From positions 930,001 to 994,000 of the forward strand of contig CAXBOT010000001.1 of assembly GCA_963977495.1 (NCBI GenBank): a stretch of 64,000 nt of DNA, written 5' to 3'. A program made the translations under genes and the position numbers. Position 1 is the stretch's first letter, and each line of letters opens with the position of its first letter. This document shows, in pieces, positions 14,003-23,421 of the stretch. The notes under the pieces were generated by a model. It ran no database searches. It was given only the letters and a program-made list of their open reading frames with translations, and had not been told where the DNA came from. The DNA is from UBA1672 sp963977495. Its GTDB lineage: Bacteria > Pseudomonadota > Alphaproteobacteria > Micavibrionales > Micavibrionaceae.

Positions 14003-15637
14003 CTAATCCACAGATGCGGACAACATCTTATTATCATTATCCACGATTATGGGAATACCATCAAGCTTTTCGAGCGCATGGAATAACGCCTGATCCCCGT
14101 CATAGATATCCTGCCCGTAAATAACTTGATCACGCTCATCCAACCAAACCGTGTAATACAGCAAATAAACGGGCACATGATCATCGGTATAAATATCTTT
14201 GAGTTTGCCCGTTTTCAAAAGAGCATCAGTATCATCTTGTGTCCAGCCGCCGCCTCTACGGTTTTTAAGCGTGAATATCGCAACCTTATCAGGGTCTTTC
14301 ATTCTGACGCAGCCCGACGATTGTGCGCGATTGCTTTTGCCAAACAAGGACTTCTCATTCGTATCATGCAGATAGATATTATAAGCATTCGGCATCAAAA
14401 TTCGAATGCGCCCCAGCGGATTATGCGCGCCTGGAACTTGCACCATATTCAAATGCTCAAGCTGATCCTTGGAAATATTCTCCCAATCAACGGATTGCGG
14501 ATCAAGGGTCAGCGCATCGCGCCCATAGCCATCGAACAGCTCCATCCCTTTATCCGTGAGATAAGCGGGGTTTTCCTGCAAATGCGGCAGGATATCCTCT
14601 TTCTTAATCGTCGAGGGCACAGTCCATGTCGGATTAAACCGCACACCATGCGTTTGGGTTATAAAGGATAATGTCTTACGTTTCTTCCGTCCGACAACAA
14701 CAGGCATAGAAAAGGCCACCGCGCCGTCTTCAATCGCCCATAAACGCGCCGAAGGGATATTCACAACAATAAACCGATCCGGCTTTGCATCAGGGATCCA
14801 GCGTAGGCGCTCCATATTCAAAATAATCTGGCGGATTTTATCGACTTTGCCGTGATTAAAGGCAAATACCGTCTGCGTCCCTATAATACCGTCCGCATCC
14901 AAACCCTTTTGCGTTTGAAACTCTTTTACAGCCGCGACAAGCGGTGCATCATAGACATATTGATTTTCAGGTAGGCCTTCTGCCACATCCAGACGTTGAC
15001 GTATTGCGAGGATGCTTTTCGCCTCCTGCCCCGGGTAGATCGTACGGCTGATACGAATTGGCGCGTCGTGCGCTGCGCGCCCGTCTTGATCTTCCACCAA
15101 TGTTGTGAGTTCTTGCTTTAAACGCTGATAGGTATGAGTTTGCGGCGCGCGCGTTTCCAGAAAATCATCAATGTCATCCAAATCATCAGGAAGCAGCGCC
15201 AAAGCCTCTTGCGCAGGGATACGCTGTAGCCAGTCCTCTTGACGCAAATCAAGGTCAGACGCATTAACGCGCATACCGCTTAAATCTTGCACATAGCGCA
15301 TATACCCACTCGTGAGCAACACTTCGAGCCGTAGCGCCGAGGTGACATCCGGATCATTACGATTATCAAGAATCGCCCTTATTTCCGAGACATAATAAAG
15401 ATCAGGGTTAAACCCATGCATCCATGATTCTTGCAAAACGCCATAAAGCTTTTTACCCGCAGAATTCAGGCGCTTGCCCCTAATCCATAGGGGCTCACCG
15501 TCACGTTGTTGATAAAACTGATCAAAGACAGCCTGCGCGTATAGGGGCTTTGCCTCCGACGGTGACGCCGGAAAGGCAGAGAAAGCAACAATGACAATGA
15601 ATGTCATCGCCTTTAGACAAAATAAAGTTCGCGCCAT
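14003..15637 (-). CDS. L,D-transpeptidase, YcbB/LdtD type
   Basis: The 544-residue protein forms 3-3 peptidoglycan crosslinks in the periplasm. A signal peptide covers about the first 29 residues (ending SEAKP). A peptidoglycan-binding domain is visible in the VKEFQTQKGLDADGIIGTQT segment. The catalytic YkuD domain follows with HDTNEKSLFGKSN and SSGCVRM, giving His424 and the nucleophile Cys443. The WTVPSTIKKEDILPHLQENP part matches the YcbB-type family. It is 40 nt downstream of ilvD and upstream of the YcbK-like gene. The MarR-type LdtR homologue at 1595-2053 is a plausible regulator, but no shared operator was seen. Confidence 0.94.
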   Translation of the reverse strand: MARTLFCLKAMTFIVIVAFSAFPASPSEAKPLYAQAVFDQFYQQRDGEPLWIRGKRLNSAGKKLYGVLQESWMHGFNPDLYYVSEIRAILDNRNDPDVTSALRLEVLLTSGYMRYVQDLSGMRVNASDLDLRQEDWLQRIPAQEALALLPDDLDDIDDFLETRAPQTHTYQRLKQELTTLVEDQDGRAAHDAPIRISRTIYPGQEAKSILAIRQRLDVAEGLPENQYVYDAPLVAAVKEFQTQKGLDADGIIGTQTVFAFNHGKVDKIRQIILNMERLRWIPDAKPDRFIVVNIPSARLWAIEDGAVAFSMPVVVGRKKRKTLSFITQTHGVRFNPTWTVPSTIKKEDILPHLQENPAYLTDKGMELFDGYGRDALTLDPQSVDWENISKDQLEHLNMVQVPGAHNPLGRIRILMPNAYNIYLHDTNEKSLFGKSNRAQSSGCVRMKDPDKVAIFTLKNRRGGGWTQDDTDALLKTGKLKDIYTDDHVPVYLLYYTVWLDERDQVIYGQDIYDGDQALFHALEKLDGIPIIVDNDNKMLSASVD

Positions 15638-15677
15638 ATTCCCTTACTTTTTAAAAATCACGCACACAGCATACCGA

Positions 15678-17423
15678 TTAAAGGTTAACAAATGTATGTG
15701 TTTCTTCTTTTGCACCCGGATGCGTCACCGCGCCATCACGCGCAGGACCAACAAGTTGGGCATATTTATATAATGCGCCGGAATTATAGTTGGTTTTGCG
15801 TGGTTTCCACTCTTTTTGTCTTTGCGCAAATTCGGCGTCCGTTAACTTAACGTCCATTGTACCCTCATTGGCGTCGATGCGAATAATATCACCGTCTTTC
15901 AACAAACCAATAGGCCCGCCGACCGCCGCTTCCGGCCCGACATGCCCGATACAAAAACCGCGCGTACCGCCAGAAAAACGCCCATCGGTAATCAAGGCAA
16001 CCTTACCGCCTGTTCCCTGCCCGTACAACGCCGCCGTGGTTGAGAGCATTTCACGCATCCCCGGCCCGCCTTTTGCGCCTTCATAACGAATAACGAGCAC
16101 ATCGCCGTCCTTATAATCGCGATTTTGCACAGCTTCAAAACATGCATCTTCGCCATCAAACACGCGCGCAGGCCCTTCAAACACAAGCTCGTCCAGCCCT
16201 GCGATTTTAACAATCGCGCCTTCAGGAGCCAAATTACCTTTTAAGCCCACAACTCCGCCCGTCGGATAGATCGGCGCTTTCACAGGGAAAACGACATCCT
16301 GATCTTCGGGCAATGTAATGCCTTCCAGATTTTCCGCGATTGTTTTGCCCGTGACCGTAATACAATCCCCATGGATATAGCCATTATCCAAAAGCTCTTT
16401 CAAAACAACACCAACACCGCCAACATCATATAAATCCTTGGCAACATATTTCCCTCCCGGGCGCAAATTCGCAATGTAAGGGGTTTTCTTAAATATGTCC
16501 GCAACATCAAACAAATTGAAATCAATGCCCGCCTCATGCGCCATCGCCGGAAGGTGAAGCGCAGCGTTCGTTGACCCACCCGTTGCAGCAACAATCGCCG
16601 CTGCATTTTCCAAAGATCGTCGCGTCACAATATCACGCGGCAATGGGCCGCCATTCTTGATAAGACGCACCACAGCCTCGCCCGAAGCTTTCGCATATTC
16701 ATCACGGCTTTCATACGGCGCGGGTGCACCGGCGGAATTTGGTAATGCAAGGCCAATCGCCTCACTCACACAAGCCATTGTGTTGGCGGTAAACTGACCA
16801 CCGCACGCGCCCGCAGACGGACATGCCACACATTCAAGTTCATGTAATTCTTCATCACTCATCGCGCCTGTTGCGTGCTGTCCGACGGCTTCGAATACGT
16901 TTACAACATCCACATCCTTGCCCTTATATCTGCCCGGCAAGATCGTTCCGCCATACATAAAGACACTCGGCACGTTCAGGCGTAACATCACCATCATCAT
17001 ACCGGGCAGTGATTTATCGCAACCAGCCAAACCAACCAATGCATCATAACAATGGCCGCGCATCGTAAGCTCAACAGAATCGGCAATCACTTCACGCGAT
17101 ACAAGCGAAGAGCGCATACCCTCATGCCCCATCGCGATACCATCGGTTACCGTAATTGTTGTAAATTCGCGCGGCGTTGCGCCTGCAGCATCGACCCCTT
17201 TTTTCACGGCTTGTGCCTGACGGGATAGCGCGATATTACAAGGCGCTGCCTCGTTCCAGCATGTTGCTACACCAACCAAAGGTTGATGAATTTGCTCTTC
17301 GGTCATACCCATCGCATAGTAATAAGAGCGGTGCGGCGCGGACTTTGCGCCCTCGGTTACATAACGACTGACAAGTTTACTTTTATCCCATCCATTAGGG
17401 TGCGCTTTTTTTGAATCCGGCAT
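15678..17423 (-). CDS. ilvD: Dihydroxy-acid dehydratase
   Basis: This iron-sulfur enzyme dehydrates 2,3-dihydroxy acids to keto acids in isoleucine and valine synthesis. The 581-residue length is normal. Cluster and active-site blocks seen are VGVATCWNEAAPCNIAL, ALVGLAGCDKSLPGMMM and VACPSAGACGGQFTANTM, and the C-terminal blocks GGPGMREML and DGRFSGGTRGFCIGHVGPEA. AGGAAG lies about 8 nt before the ATG. It precedes the L,D-transpeptidase gene on the same strand. An aminotransferase of the IlvE type is at 45629, so the branched-chain genes are scattered. Confidence 0.97.
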   Translation of the reverse strand: MPDSKKAHPNGWDKSKLVSRYVTEGAKSAPHRSYYYAMGMTEEQIHQPLVGVATCWNEAAPCNIALSRQAQAVKKGVDAAGATPREFTTITVTDGIAMGHEGMRSSLVSREVIADSVELTMRGHCYDALVGLAGCDKSLPGMMMVMLRLNVPSVFMYGGTILPGRYKGKDVDVVNVFEAVGQHATGAMSDEELHELECVACPSAGACGGQFTANTMACVSEAIGLALPNSAGAPAPYESRDEYAKASGEAVVRLIKNGGPLPRDIVTRRSLENAAAIVAATGGSTNAALHLPAMAHEAGIDFNLFDVADIFKKTPYIANLRPGGKYVAKDLYDVGGVGVVLKELLDNGYIHGDCITVTGKTIAENLEGITLPEDQDVVFPVKAPIYPTGGVVGLKGNLAPEGAIVKIAGLDELVFEGPARVFDGEDACFEAVQNRDYKDGDVLVIRYEGAKGGPGMREMLSTTAALYGQGTGGKVALITDGRFSGGTRGFCIGHVGPEAAVGGPIGLLKDGDIIRIDANEGTMDVKLTDAEFAQRQKEWKPRKTNYNSGALYKYAQLVGPARDGAVTHPGAKEETHTFVNL

Positions 17424-17514
17424 GACAATGCTTCCTGTTTCAAAGGGTTCTAACTGATTTAATTTGATTGATGTATAAAAAAGCGTAACAGCCCGCTAAA
17501 AGCAAGGGCGTAAT

Positions 17515-18099
17515 CTACCTTTTATTCGTTTTTCTTTTCCCAGACGATGATTTACCGTCTTCATCTTCCAAACTCTGCTTGATTTGGTTGATTTCGCGTT
17601 CAGCATCTTCATTGCCCTCTTCCGCCAGAACCATTTCATTGTAATAGCGACGGAATGATTCTGCGTTGGCAATATACTGAATACGGATAAGGCGTTGACC
17701 TGTGCCCATAACAACGACGCTGGCATAACCCAACATGTGACCGGGCAGCATACGCTCCAGATCAATACTCTCGACCTTGCTCAAACGAATATCAACGACA
17801 TCCATTTGCAACAAGCCATAGCGCGCCAAAACACGCTTATTCGTGATTGTTAAAATCAGAAAATGCTGCGTTAAAATAGCAACACAAAGCAAAAACACAC
17901 CACATAAGCCCGCCAACATCCCAAGAGGCGGTATATAGATAAAGAGCAACAAGGCAAAAACCAAGACCGCCGTGGCCTTCCAATAAATTGCCCAATGAAG
18001 CTTTGCTTGAAGAATAACTTCTTCGCCACTGACCAACATTTTCGCAATTTCACGATCTTGCGCAGTTTTATAGTTTGGTGCTCTTTTATTATTACTCAT
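17515..18099 (-). CDS. Membrane PH-domain (bPH2) protein, second of a pair
   Basis: The 194-residue protein has two adjacent membrane segments (about residues 41-82) followed by a bacterial PH-type domain. HFLILTITNKRVLARYGLLQ and DVVDIRLSKVESIDLERMLP carry the pattern of the YdbS/bPH2 family. The C-terminus is highly charged and lysine-rich. No enzyme motif was seen. Its start codon overlaps the previous PH gene by 4 nt, so the two are co-translated and may form a membrane complex. Function is not established; family members affect envelope stress or membrane organisation. Confidence 0.82.
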   Translation of the reverse strand: MSNNKRAPNYKTAQDREIAKMLVSGEEVILQAKLHWAIYWKATAVLVFALLLFIYIPPLGMLAGLCGVFLLCVAILTQHFLILTITNKRVLARYGLLQMDVVDIRLSKVESIDLERMLPGHMLGYASVVVMGTGQRLIRIQYIANAESFRRYYNEMVLAEEGNEDAEREINQIKQSLEDEDGKSSSGKRKTNKR

Positions 18100-18626
18100 C
18101 TGACTTTCGCCTCTTCGATTGCTCTACGGAAGGAAATGGGATCTTCAATAGGTGGCAGAAGTACTTCGCCGACACCCATTCCACGAACCATCACACGACC
18201 GTAATTGAAAATACGCCCCATAATTGGCTGCAACACATTCACCCCTTCAATACGGTCAATGCTGATTTCCCCGACATGTCGGGCAACAAGGCCGCGTTTA
18301 TAAACCAAGCGCGTATTGGTAATCGCTATTTCAGTTGTCACCTTCGTCACCATCATTTGTGCAAACTTCACCAACCCAAGCACAAAAAACAAAAACGAGC
18401 CCGCGCGGATCAAGGGATGGATAATATGTATCGCCTCGAAAAATCCGGCATTGGACGGTAACTTGCCCATAAACTCATACGCCTTAAAGGCGAAAAACAT
18501 GATCATGATTGCACCGAAGAGCCCCCAGACAATGGCTAGAAAAGAGTTTACAGTATACATCCAATGAAATTTCCCGACATGGATAAGCTCTTCATCGGGG
18601 CCTAAGGATTGTTGTACGTAAAGCAT
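18096..18626 (-). CDS. Membrane PH-domain (bPH2) protein, first of a pair
   Basis: The 176-residue protein begins LGPDEELIHVGKFHWMYT, has two membrane segments (about residues 25-50 and 70-90), and then a PH-type domain with TEIAITNTRLVYKRGLVARH and EISIDRIEGVNVLQP. The closing VLLPPIEDPISFRRAIEEA is typical of the YdbS-like group. It overlaps its partner by 4 nt. The two proteins share the same layout and may come from an old duplication. The 145 nt upstream before the phosphofructokinase gene contain no other gene. Confidence 0.83.
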   Translation of the reverse strand: MLYVQQSLGPDEELIHVGKFHWMYTVNSFLAIVWGLFGAIMIMFFAFKAYEFMGKLPSNAGFFEAIHIIHPLIRAGSFLFFVLGLVKFAQMMVTKVTTEIAITNTRLVYKRGLVARHVGEISIDRIEGVNVLQPIMGRIFNYGRVMVRGMGVGEVLLPPIEDPISFRRAIEEAKVR

Positions 18627-18771
18627 ATTAAAAGTTTCACTCTTCTAGTTAAATTGTCATCGGATGTCACAACACACGAAAACAGTGTATAGCCACGACA
18701 CGCGGCTAGCAAGTTTCAAATATATCAATACCATAGAGTTTACACATTTTTTATTTGAAAACCTAGATTTT

Positions 18772-19848
18772 TCACTCTCCGAAGGAAATATCCAATGATT
18801 TGGCGGTATGAACCAACATGCCGTCAACATCGACAGTATTACATCTGGCAATCGCATCTTCGATTGAAACATCGACGACATCATCATTCTGCCATGCCAC
18901 CATACGCCCGAATTTTTCCTGCTGGAGCAAATCCACAGCCTTCACGCCAAAGGCCGAAGCCAATAAACGGTCATTGTAAGACGGGCTCGCCCCCCTTTGA
19001 ACATGCCCTAATACAGTAACGCGGGTTTCCGAACCTGTGGCTTGTGCAATTTTAACGCCCAGATAATCGCCAATACCGCCATAACGCGTTTCCCCGCCAT
19101 GATAAACGACCTCATGTTTCTTACCGTCCGGCGTTTTAACGGCCTCTGACACGATAACCAACGCGAAGTTGCGCCCCTGCGCCTTAATGGTGTTAATTTT
19201 ATCTGCCAACGCCTCAATTGAATATTCAATCTCAGGGATCAGAATAATATCCGCGCCGCCCGCAATGCCCGCGGCAAGGGCTATATGCCCTGCATCACGT
19301 CCCATTACCTCTAGAATCATAACGCGGTCATGACTCGCGGCGGTAGGTTGCAAACGATCCAGCGCCTCTGTTGCCACCGCGACAGCCGTATCATAGCCCA
19401 CCGCAAAATCCGTCATATTCACATCATTATCAATGGTTTTCGGAATGCCGACAAAGTTAAGCCCGCCCTGCTTCACAAGTTTATTCAAAATCTCAAAGCT
19501 GCCGTCACCGCCAATGCCGATAATTGATTCAATGCCGAGATCTTTAAATGCCTGTATCAATTCGTCCGAGCGATCAAGCACTCTGCCATCATCCATGGTA
19601 TAGGCAAACGGGTTGCGCGAATTGGTGGTTCCTAAAATTGTACCGCCCTGACGCATTATATTGCCGTCAAAGTCATCAGGACTCAAAATTCTGTATTGTG
19701 GCTCTTTCTCTAACAAGCCCGCCGTACCGTTCAACAGACCAACAACTTCCCACCCCAAACCATGAGCACGCAGCACCGCGGCGCGCATTACGGCGTTCAA
19801 ACCGGCACAATCGCCACCACTTGTAAAAATTGCGATTCTTTTTTTCAT
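18772..19848 (-). CDS. 6-phosphofructokinase, group III type
   Basis: The 358-residue enzyme phosphorylates fructose 6-phosphate in glycolysis, or acts in reverse if it uses pyrophosphate. Nucleotide and substrate blocks are FTSGGDCAGLNAVMRA, GGTILGTTNS, IGIGGDGSFEIL, GIPKTIDNDVNMTDF, VMGRDAGHIAL and LGHVQRGASPSYNDR. The donor-site glycine in GGDGS is the ATP type, while the lysine in PKTIDND is more often seen in pyrophosphate-dependent or group III forms. This mixed pair is known from an ATP-using actinobacterial enzyme, so ATP is the better guess. It is divergent from DUF465 with 213 nt between the genes. Confidence 0.9.
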   Translation of the reverse strand: MKKRIAIFTSGGDCAGLNAVMRAAVLRAHGLGWEVVGLLNGTAGLLEKEPQYRILSPDDFDGNIMRQGGTILGTTNSRNPFAYTMDDGRVLDRSDELIQAFKDLGIESIIGIGGDGSFEILNKLVKQGGLNFVGIPKTIDNDVNMTDFAVGYDTAVAVATEALDRLQPTAASHDRVMILEVMGRDAGHIALAAGIAGGADIILIPEIEYSIEALADKINTIKAQGRNFALVIVSEAVKTPDGKKHEVVYHGGETRYGGIGDYLGVKIAQATGSETRVTVLGHVQRGASPSYNDRLLASAFGVKAVDLLQQEKFGRMVAWQNDDVVDVSIEDAIARCNTVDVDGMLVHTAKSLDISFGE

Positions 19849-20061
19849 ATATAACTACTCCGATTTTCGCCTGTTAAAGCCATTCTTAAACAAAATTCCG
19901 TAACACAGAATCCCTGCGCCTGCTTTAAATTATAGCAAGATCGTTTTTTTTTAAATGGTGCAAAGCACAATGATTGCAGATTTGTTACTTTTTGTTTATC
20001 AAACAATGGATTATATGTTATTCTTCACGATCAATATTTCAAAAGGTTAATAAAATACGCC

Positions 20062-20268
20062 ATGCAGGAAGATCGGGAAGAACTGAAAGCGAAGCTTACA
20101 GAATACAGAGGTGAGCATCAAGCACTCGACGAGCTTATTGAAAAAGCCGTGAGAAGTGATACCCCCGTGAATCTATTACACATGCAGCAGCTCAAGAAAA
20201 AGAAATTATGGCTTAAGGACATGATCCAGAAGCTTGAAAGTGCGCTGATTGACGATATCATCGCGTAA
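20062..20268 (+). CDS. DUF465 (YdcH-like) small protein
   Basis: This 68-residue protein is a helical hairpin: EELKAKLTEYRGEHQALDEL and then the lysine-rich HMQQLKKKKLWLKDMIQKLE. This pattern, with HxxLD in helix one and LKKxKL in helix two, is that of the DUF465 family, whose function is unknown. It has no signal peptide. The ribosome site AAAAGG is unusually far (about 15 nt) from ATG 20062. It precedes purE by 89 nt on the same strand and may be co-transcribed with purE-purK. Confidence 0.85.
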   Translation: MQEDREELKAKLTEYRGEHQALDELIEKAVRSDTPVNLLHMQQLKKKKLWLKDMIQKLESALIDDIIA

Positions 20269-20357
20269 TTCCGATAGATAAATTTCATTTATAGCCTTGC
20301 GGGGCAATCGGCTTTTTCCTATAAAGTAATCTTCTGCAAACATAAAAGCGTGCGTAT

Positions 20358-20855
20358 ATGACACATTCCGATAAAGAACCACTCGTTGGCATTATTATGG
20401 GGTCGCAGTCCGATTGGACAACAATGAAAGCGGCTCATGAGATTTTGCACGATTTCAACGTTGCACATGAATGCCTGATTGTATCGGCACACCGTACACC
20501 TGAACGCATGATCGATTACGCAAAGACCGCCAAAAGCCGCGGCCTTAAGGTTATTATCGCTGGCGCTGGCGGCGCGGCGCATTTGCCCGGTATGGTCGCA
20601 AGCCTTACCCCCCTTCCTGTTTTGGGCGTTCCGGTCGAAAGTAAAGCCCTGAAGGGTATGGACAGCCTTCTTTCCATCGTACAAATGCCCGGCGGCGTGC
20701 CCGTTGCGACGCTTGCAATTGGCGAAGCCGGTGCCAAGAATGCAGGCTTGCTCGCTGCCTCTATTCTCGGCATCTCGATGCCGGACGTGCAGGCCTCACT
20801 TGAAAAATTCAGAGCAAAGCAGACCGAAAGTGTCAAAGGAACCCCATCGGAGTAG
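20358..20855 (+). CDS. purE: N5-carboxyaminoimidazole ribonucleotide mutase
   Basis: PurE moves the carboxyl group of N5-CAIR to carbon 4 in purine synthesis. The 165-residue product has GIIMGSQSDWTTMKAA, the family's substrate-binding start, VSAHRTPERM with the catalytic histidine, IIAGAGGAAHLPGM and a PVLGVPVES block. purK follows after 6 nt, and the two act on successive steps. The start ATG 20358 has only a weak ribosome site, but the next in-frame ATG would remove the substrate loop. Confidence 0.97.
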   Translation: MTHSDKEPLVGIIMGSQSDWTTMKAAHEILHDFNVAHECLIVSAHRTPERMIDYAKTAKSRGLKVIIAGAGGAAHLPGMVASLTPLPVLGVPVESKALKGMDSLLSIVQMPGGVPVATLAIGEAGAKNAGLLAASILGISMPDVQASLEKFRAKQTESVKGTPSE

Positions 20856-20861
20856 CAAAAG

Positions 20862-21968
20862 ATGGCGATAATCAATGCGGATATAACGCTGGGCATTCTC
20901 GGCGGCGGACAGTTGGGGCGCATGAGCGCCATGGCTGCGGCGCGCCTTGGTATTGCCGTGATTATCTATTCTCCCGAACAAGATTGCCCCGCCTCCTACG
21001 TCGCCAAAGAAACCATCGTGGCGAGTTATGATGATCAGGACGCGCTCAAAGCCTTTTGCGAAAAAACAGATATCATCACCTATGAATTTGAAAATATTCC
21101 TTTAAAAACAATAGAATACATCGAGACGTTAAAAGCCAACGCTGTGCTCCCCGAAAAAACACTCCTCGACGTATCGCAAGACAGAATCAAGGAAAAAACA
21201 TTCCTGAATGAACAGGATATACAAACAACGCGCTGGGCTGCTGTGCGCGACCTAAATGATATACAAGCCACCGCCACCCTTTGGGGCAGCCCACGTTTCA
21301 TTTTGAAAACAGCGCGTTTTGGTTATGACGGGAAAGGGCAAATAAAATGTGAGGCCGCCACCTTATCCGACGATAAAGACTTGCAATCCTATCTGGAGGA
21401 AACAAAAGGCCATGACATCATCATGGAAGATTTCGTGCCCTTCACCAAGGAAATCTCCATTATCATAGCAAGAGATGTCAACGGTAAAACAGAGCTTTAC
21501 GGCCCAATGTTAAACGAACACAAGAATCATATCCTTCACAAAACGACTATGCCTTGTGACATCGCAGAAACCATCAAAGATAAAGCCTTTAGCGTATCGA
21601 AAACCATATCCGAAGCCATAAGCTTGATCGGTGTTTTAACCGTAGAATTCTTTGTTTGCGATGATGGCACGTTACTCGTCAACGAAATCGCGCCGCGCAC
21701 GCATAATTCAGGCCACTGGACGGTTGATGCATGTTGTGTTTCGCAATTTGAAAACCATGTCCGCACCGTTTGCGGCCTGCCCGTCGGATCAAGCAAGCGT
21801 CACAGCGACGCAACCATGCTGAACTTAATCGGGGATGATATCAACCATATCGACCATTATCTGGATGATGACTGCGCCAATATTCACCTCTATGGCAAAA
21901 AACAGGTGAAAAAAGGTCGTAAAATGGGTCACGTCACGATTTTAAGCCCTAAAACAAACGCATATTAG
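20862..21968 (+). CDS. purK: N5-carboxyaminoimidazole ribonucleotide synthase
   Basis: PurK uses ATP and bicarbonate to carboxylate AIR, and its product is passed to PurE. The 368-residue ATP-grasp protein opens with LGILGGGQLGRMSAMAA, then CPASYVAKETIVASY, TYEFENIP, FGYDGKGQIK, MEDFVPFTKEISII and the late block VNEIAPRTHNSGHWT. The C-terminus ends KKQVKKGRKMGHVTIL. It begins 6 nt after purE. fumC follows after 31 nt on the same strand. Confidence 0.97.
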   Translation: MAIINADITLGILGGGQLGRMSAMAAARLGIAVIIYSPEQDCPASYVAKETIVASYDDQDALKAFCEKTDIITYEFENIPLKTIEYIETLKANAVLPEKTLLDVSQDRIKEKTFLNEQDIQTTRWAAVRDLNDIQATATLWGSPRFILKTARFGYDGKGQIKCEAATLSDDKDLQSYLEETKGHDIIMEDFVPFTKEISIIIARDVNGKTELYGPMLNEHKNHILHKTTMPCDIAETIKDKAFSVSKTISEAISLIGVLTVEFFVCDDGTLLVNEIAPRTHNSGHWTVDACCVSQFENHVRTVCGLPVGSSKRHSDATMLNLIGDDINHIDHYLDDDCANIHLYGKKQVKKGRKMGHVTILSPKTNAY

Positions 21969-21999
21969 ACGCACCACAAACATAAGAGGATACATAATT

Positions 22000-23421
22000 A
22001 TGACTGAAACGGCGCAAACAATAAATGACACGGAAACACGCTCTGAAAGCGATTCAATCGGTTCAGTTGATGTTCCGGCGCACCGCTATTGGGGTGCACA
22101 GACGCAACGGTCACTTGAAAACTTCAAAATTGGCGACGAGAAAATGCCCGCGCCGCTTGTGCGCGCACTCGGCATTCAAAAGAAAGCCTCCGCTTTAGCC
22201 AATATAGAGCTTGGTATCCTCGGTAAAGACATTGGCGAAGCCATCGTGCGCGCCGCGGAAGAAATCATTGACGGTACATTGCAAGATGAATTTCCATTGG
22301 TTGTATGGCAGACAGGGTCAGGCACACAAAGTAACATGAACGCCAACGAAGTCATTTCCAACCGTGCGATTGAACTTTTAGGCGGCGTGCGCGGCAGCAA
22401 AACGCCCGTTCACCCGAATGATCACGTTAATATGGGGCAATCATCCAATGACACCTTCCCAAGCGCCATGCATATTGCCGCCATGGAACAGGTTCACCAT
22501 GAACTCATCCCCGCACTAGAGGGGCTGCACGATGCCTTAAGCAAAAAGGCCGAGGATTACAAAGAAATCGTCAAAATCGGACGCACACACTTACAAGATG
22601 CAACGCCGATTACACTCGGTCAGGAATTTTCAGGCTACGCCAAGCAAATCGAATTTGGCATCGCCCGCGTGCGTAATTGCCTGCCGCGCCTAATGCAACT
22701 CGCCCAAGGTGGAACTGCCGTTGGGACAGGGATCAACACAAAGGTTGGTTTTGCAGAGAAATTTGCAACGCATGTTTCAAACATCACAGCATTGGAATTC
22801 AAAACGGCAGAGAATAAGTTTGAATCCCTTGCCGCGCACGATGCCATGGTTGAGCTTTCCGGCGCATTAAACGTTCTTGCAACATCACTGATGAAAATCG
22901 CCAACGATATCCGCTTGTTGGGTTCAGGCCCGCGCTGCGGTATTGGTGAATTGAACTTGCCAGCAAACGAGCCAGGATCATCCATCATGCCGGGTAAAGT
23001 CAACCCCACGCAATGCGAAGCCCTGACTATGGTTTGTGCACAAATTATGGGCAATCACGTCGCCGTTACCGTGGCGGGATCAAACGGGCATTTTGAATTA
23101 AACGTCTTCAAACCCGTTATCATCTATAACGTTTTGCAATCCATACGATTAATCGCAGACGGCGCAAACAGCTTTACCGAAAACTGCGTTGTCGGGATTG
23201 AAGCCAACGAAGAGCGCATCAATAAATTATTGAATGAAAGCTTGATGCTTGTCACCGCGTTAAACCCACATATCGGTTATGATAACGCAGCAAAGATTGC
23301 GAAGAAAGCGCACGCTGACGGCTCAACCTTAAAAGAAGCCGGCCTTGCCCTTGGCCTGTTAACCGACCAGCAGTTCCAAGACTGGATCAACCCACTTGAT
23401 ATGATTAAGCCTGCAGAATAA
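22000..23421 (+). CDS. fumC: Class II fumarate hydratase
   Basis: FumC converts fumarate to malate in the citric acid cycle without an iron-sulfur cluster. The 473-residue protein has the usual blocks: VDVPAHRYWGAQTQRS, TGSGTQSNMNANEVI, VNMGQSSNDTFPSAM, GRTHLQDATPITLGQEF and the signature PGSSIMPGKVNPTQCEA. An extra N-terminal segment of about 15 residues precedes the family start. AGAGGA lies before the ATG. The stop overlaps the start of the following ribbon-helix-helix gene by one base (TAATG), so the two are coupled. Confidence 0.97.
   Translation: MTETAQTINDTETRSESDSIGSVDVPAHRYWGAQTQRSLENFKIGDEKMPAPLVRALGIQKKASALANIELGILGKDIGEAIVRAAEEIIDGTLQDEFPLVVWQTGSGTQSNMNANEVISNRAIELLGGVRGSKTPVHPNDHVNMGQSSNDTFPSAMHIAAMEQVHHELIPALEGLHDALSKKAEDYKEIVKIGRTHLQDATPITLGQEFSGYAKQIEFGIARVRNCLPRLMQLAQGGTAVGTGINTKVGFAEKFATHVSNITALEFKTAENKFESLAAHDAMVELSGALNVLATSLMKIANDIRLLGSGPRCGIGELNLPANEPGSSIMPGKVNPTQCEALTMVCAQIMGNHVAVTVAGSNGHFELNVFKPVIIYNVLQSIRLIADGANSFTENCVVGIEANEERINKLLNESLMLVTALNPHIGYDNAAKIAKKAHADGSTLKEAGLALGLLTDQQFQDWINPLDMIKPAE

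Noticed and set aside
19992..20019. Palindrome TTGTTT-ATC-AAACAA with a TATGTT box before the DUF465 gene
   Set aside because: The arms are short in an AT-rich gap and the promoter match is poor. Chance is likely.
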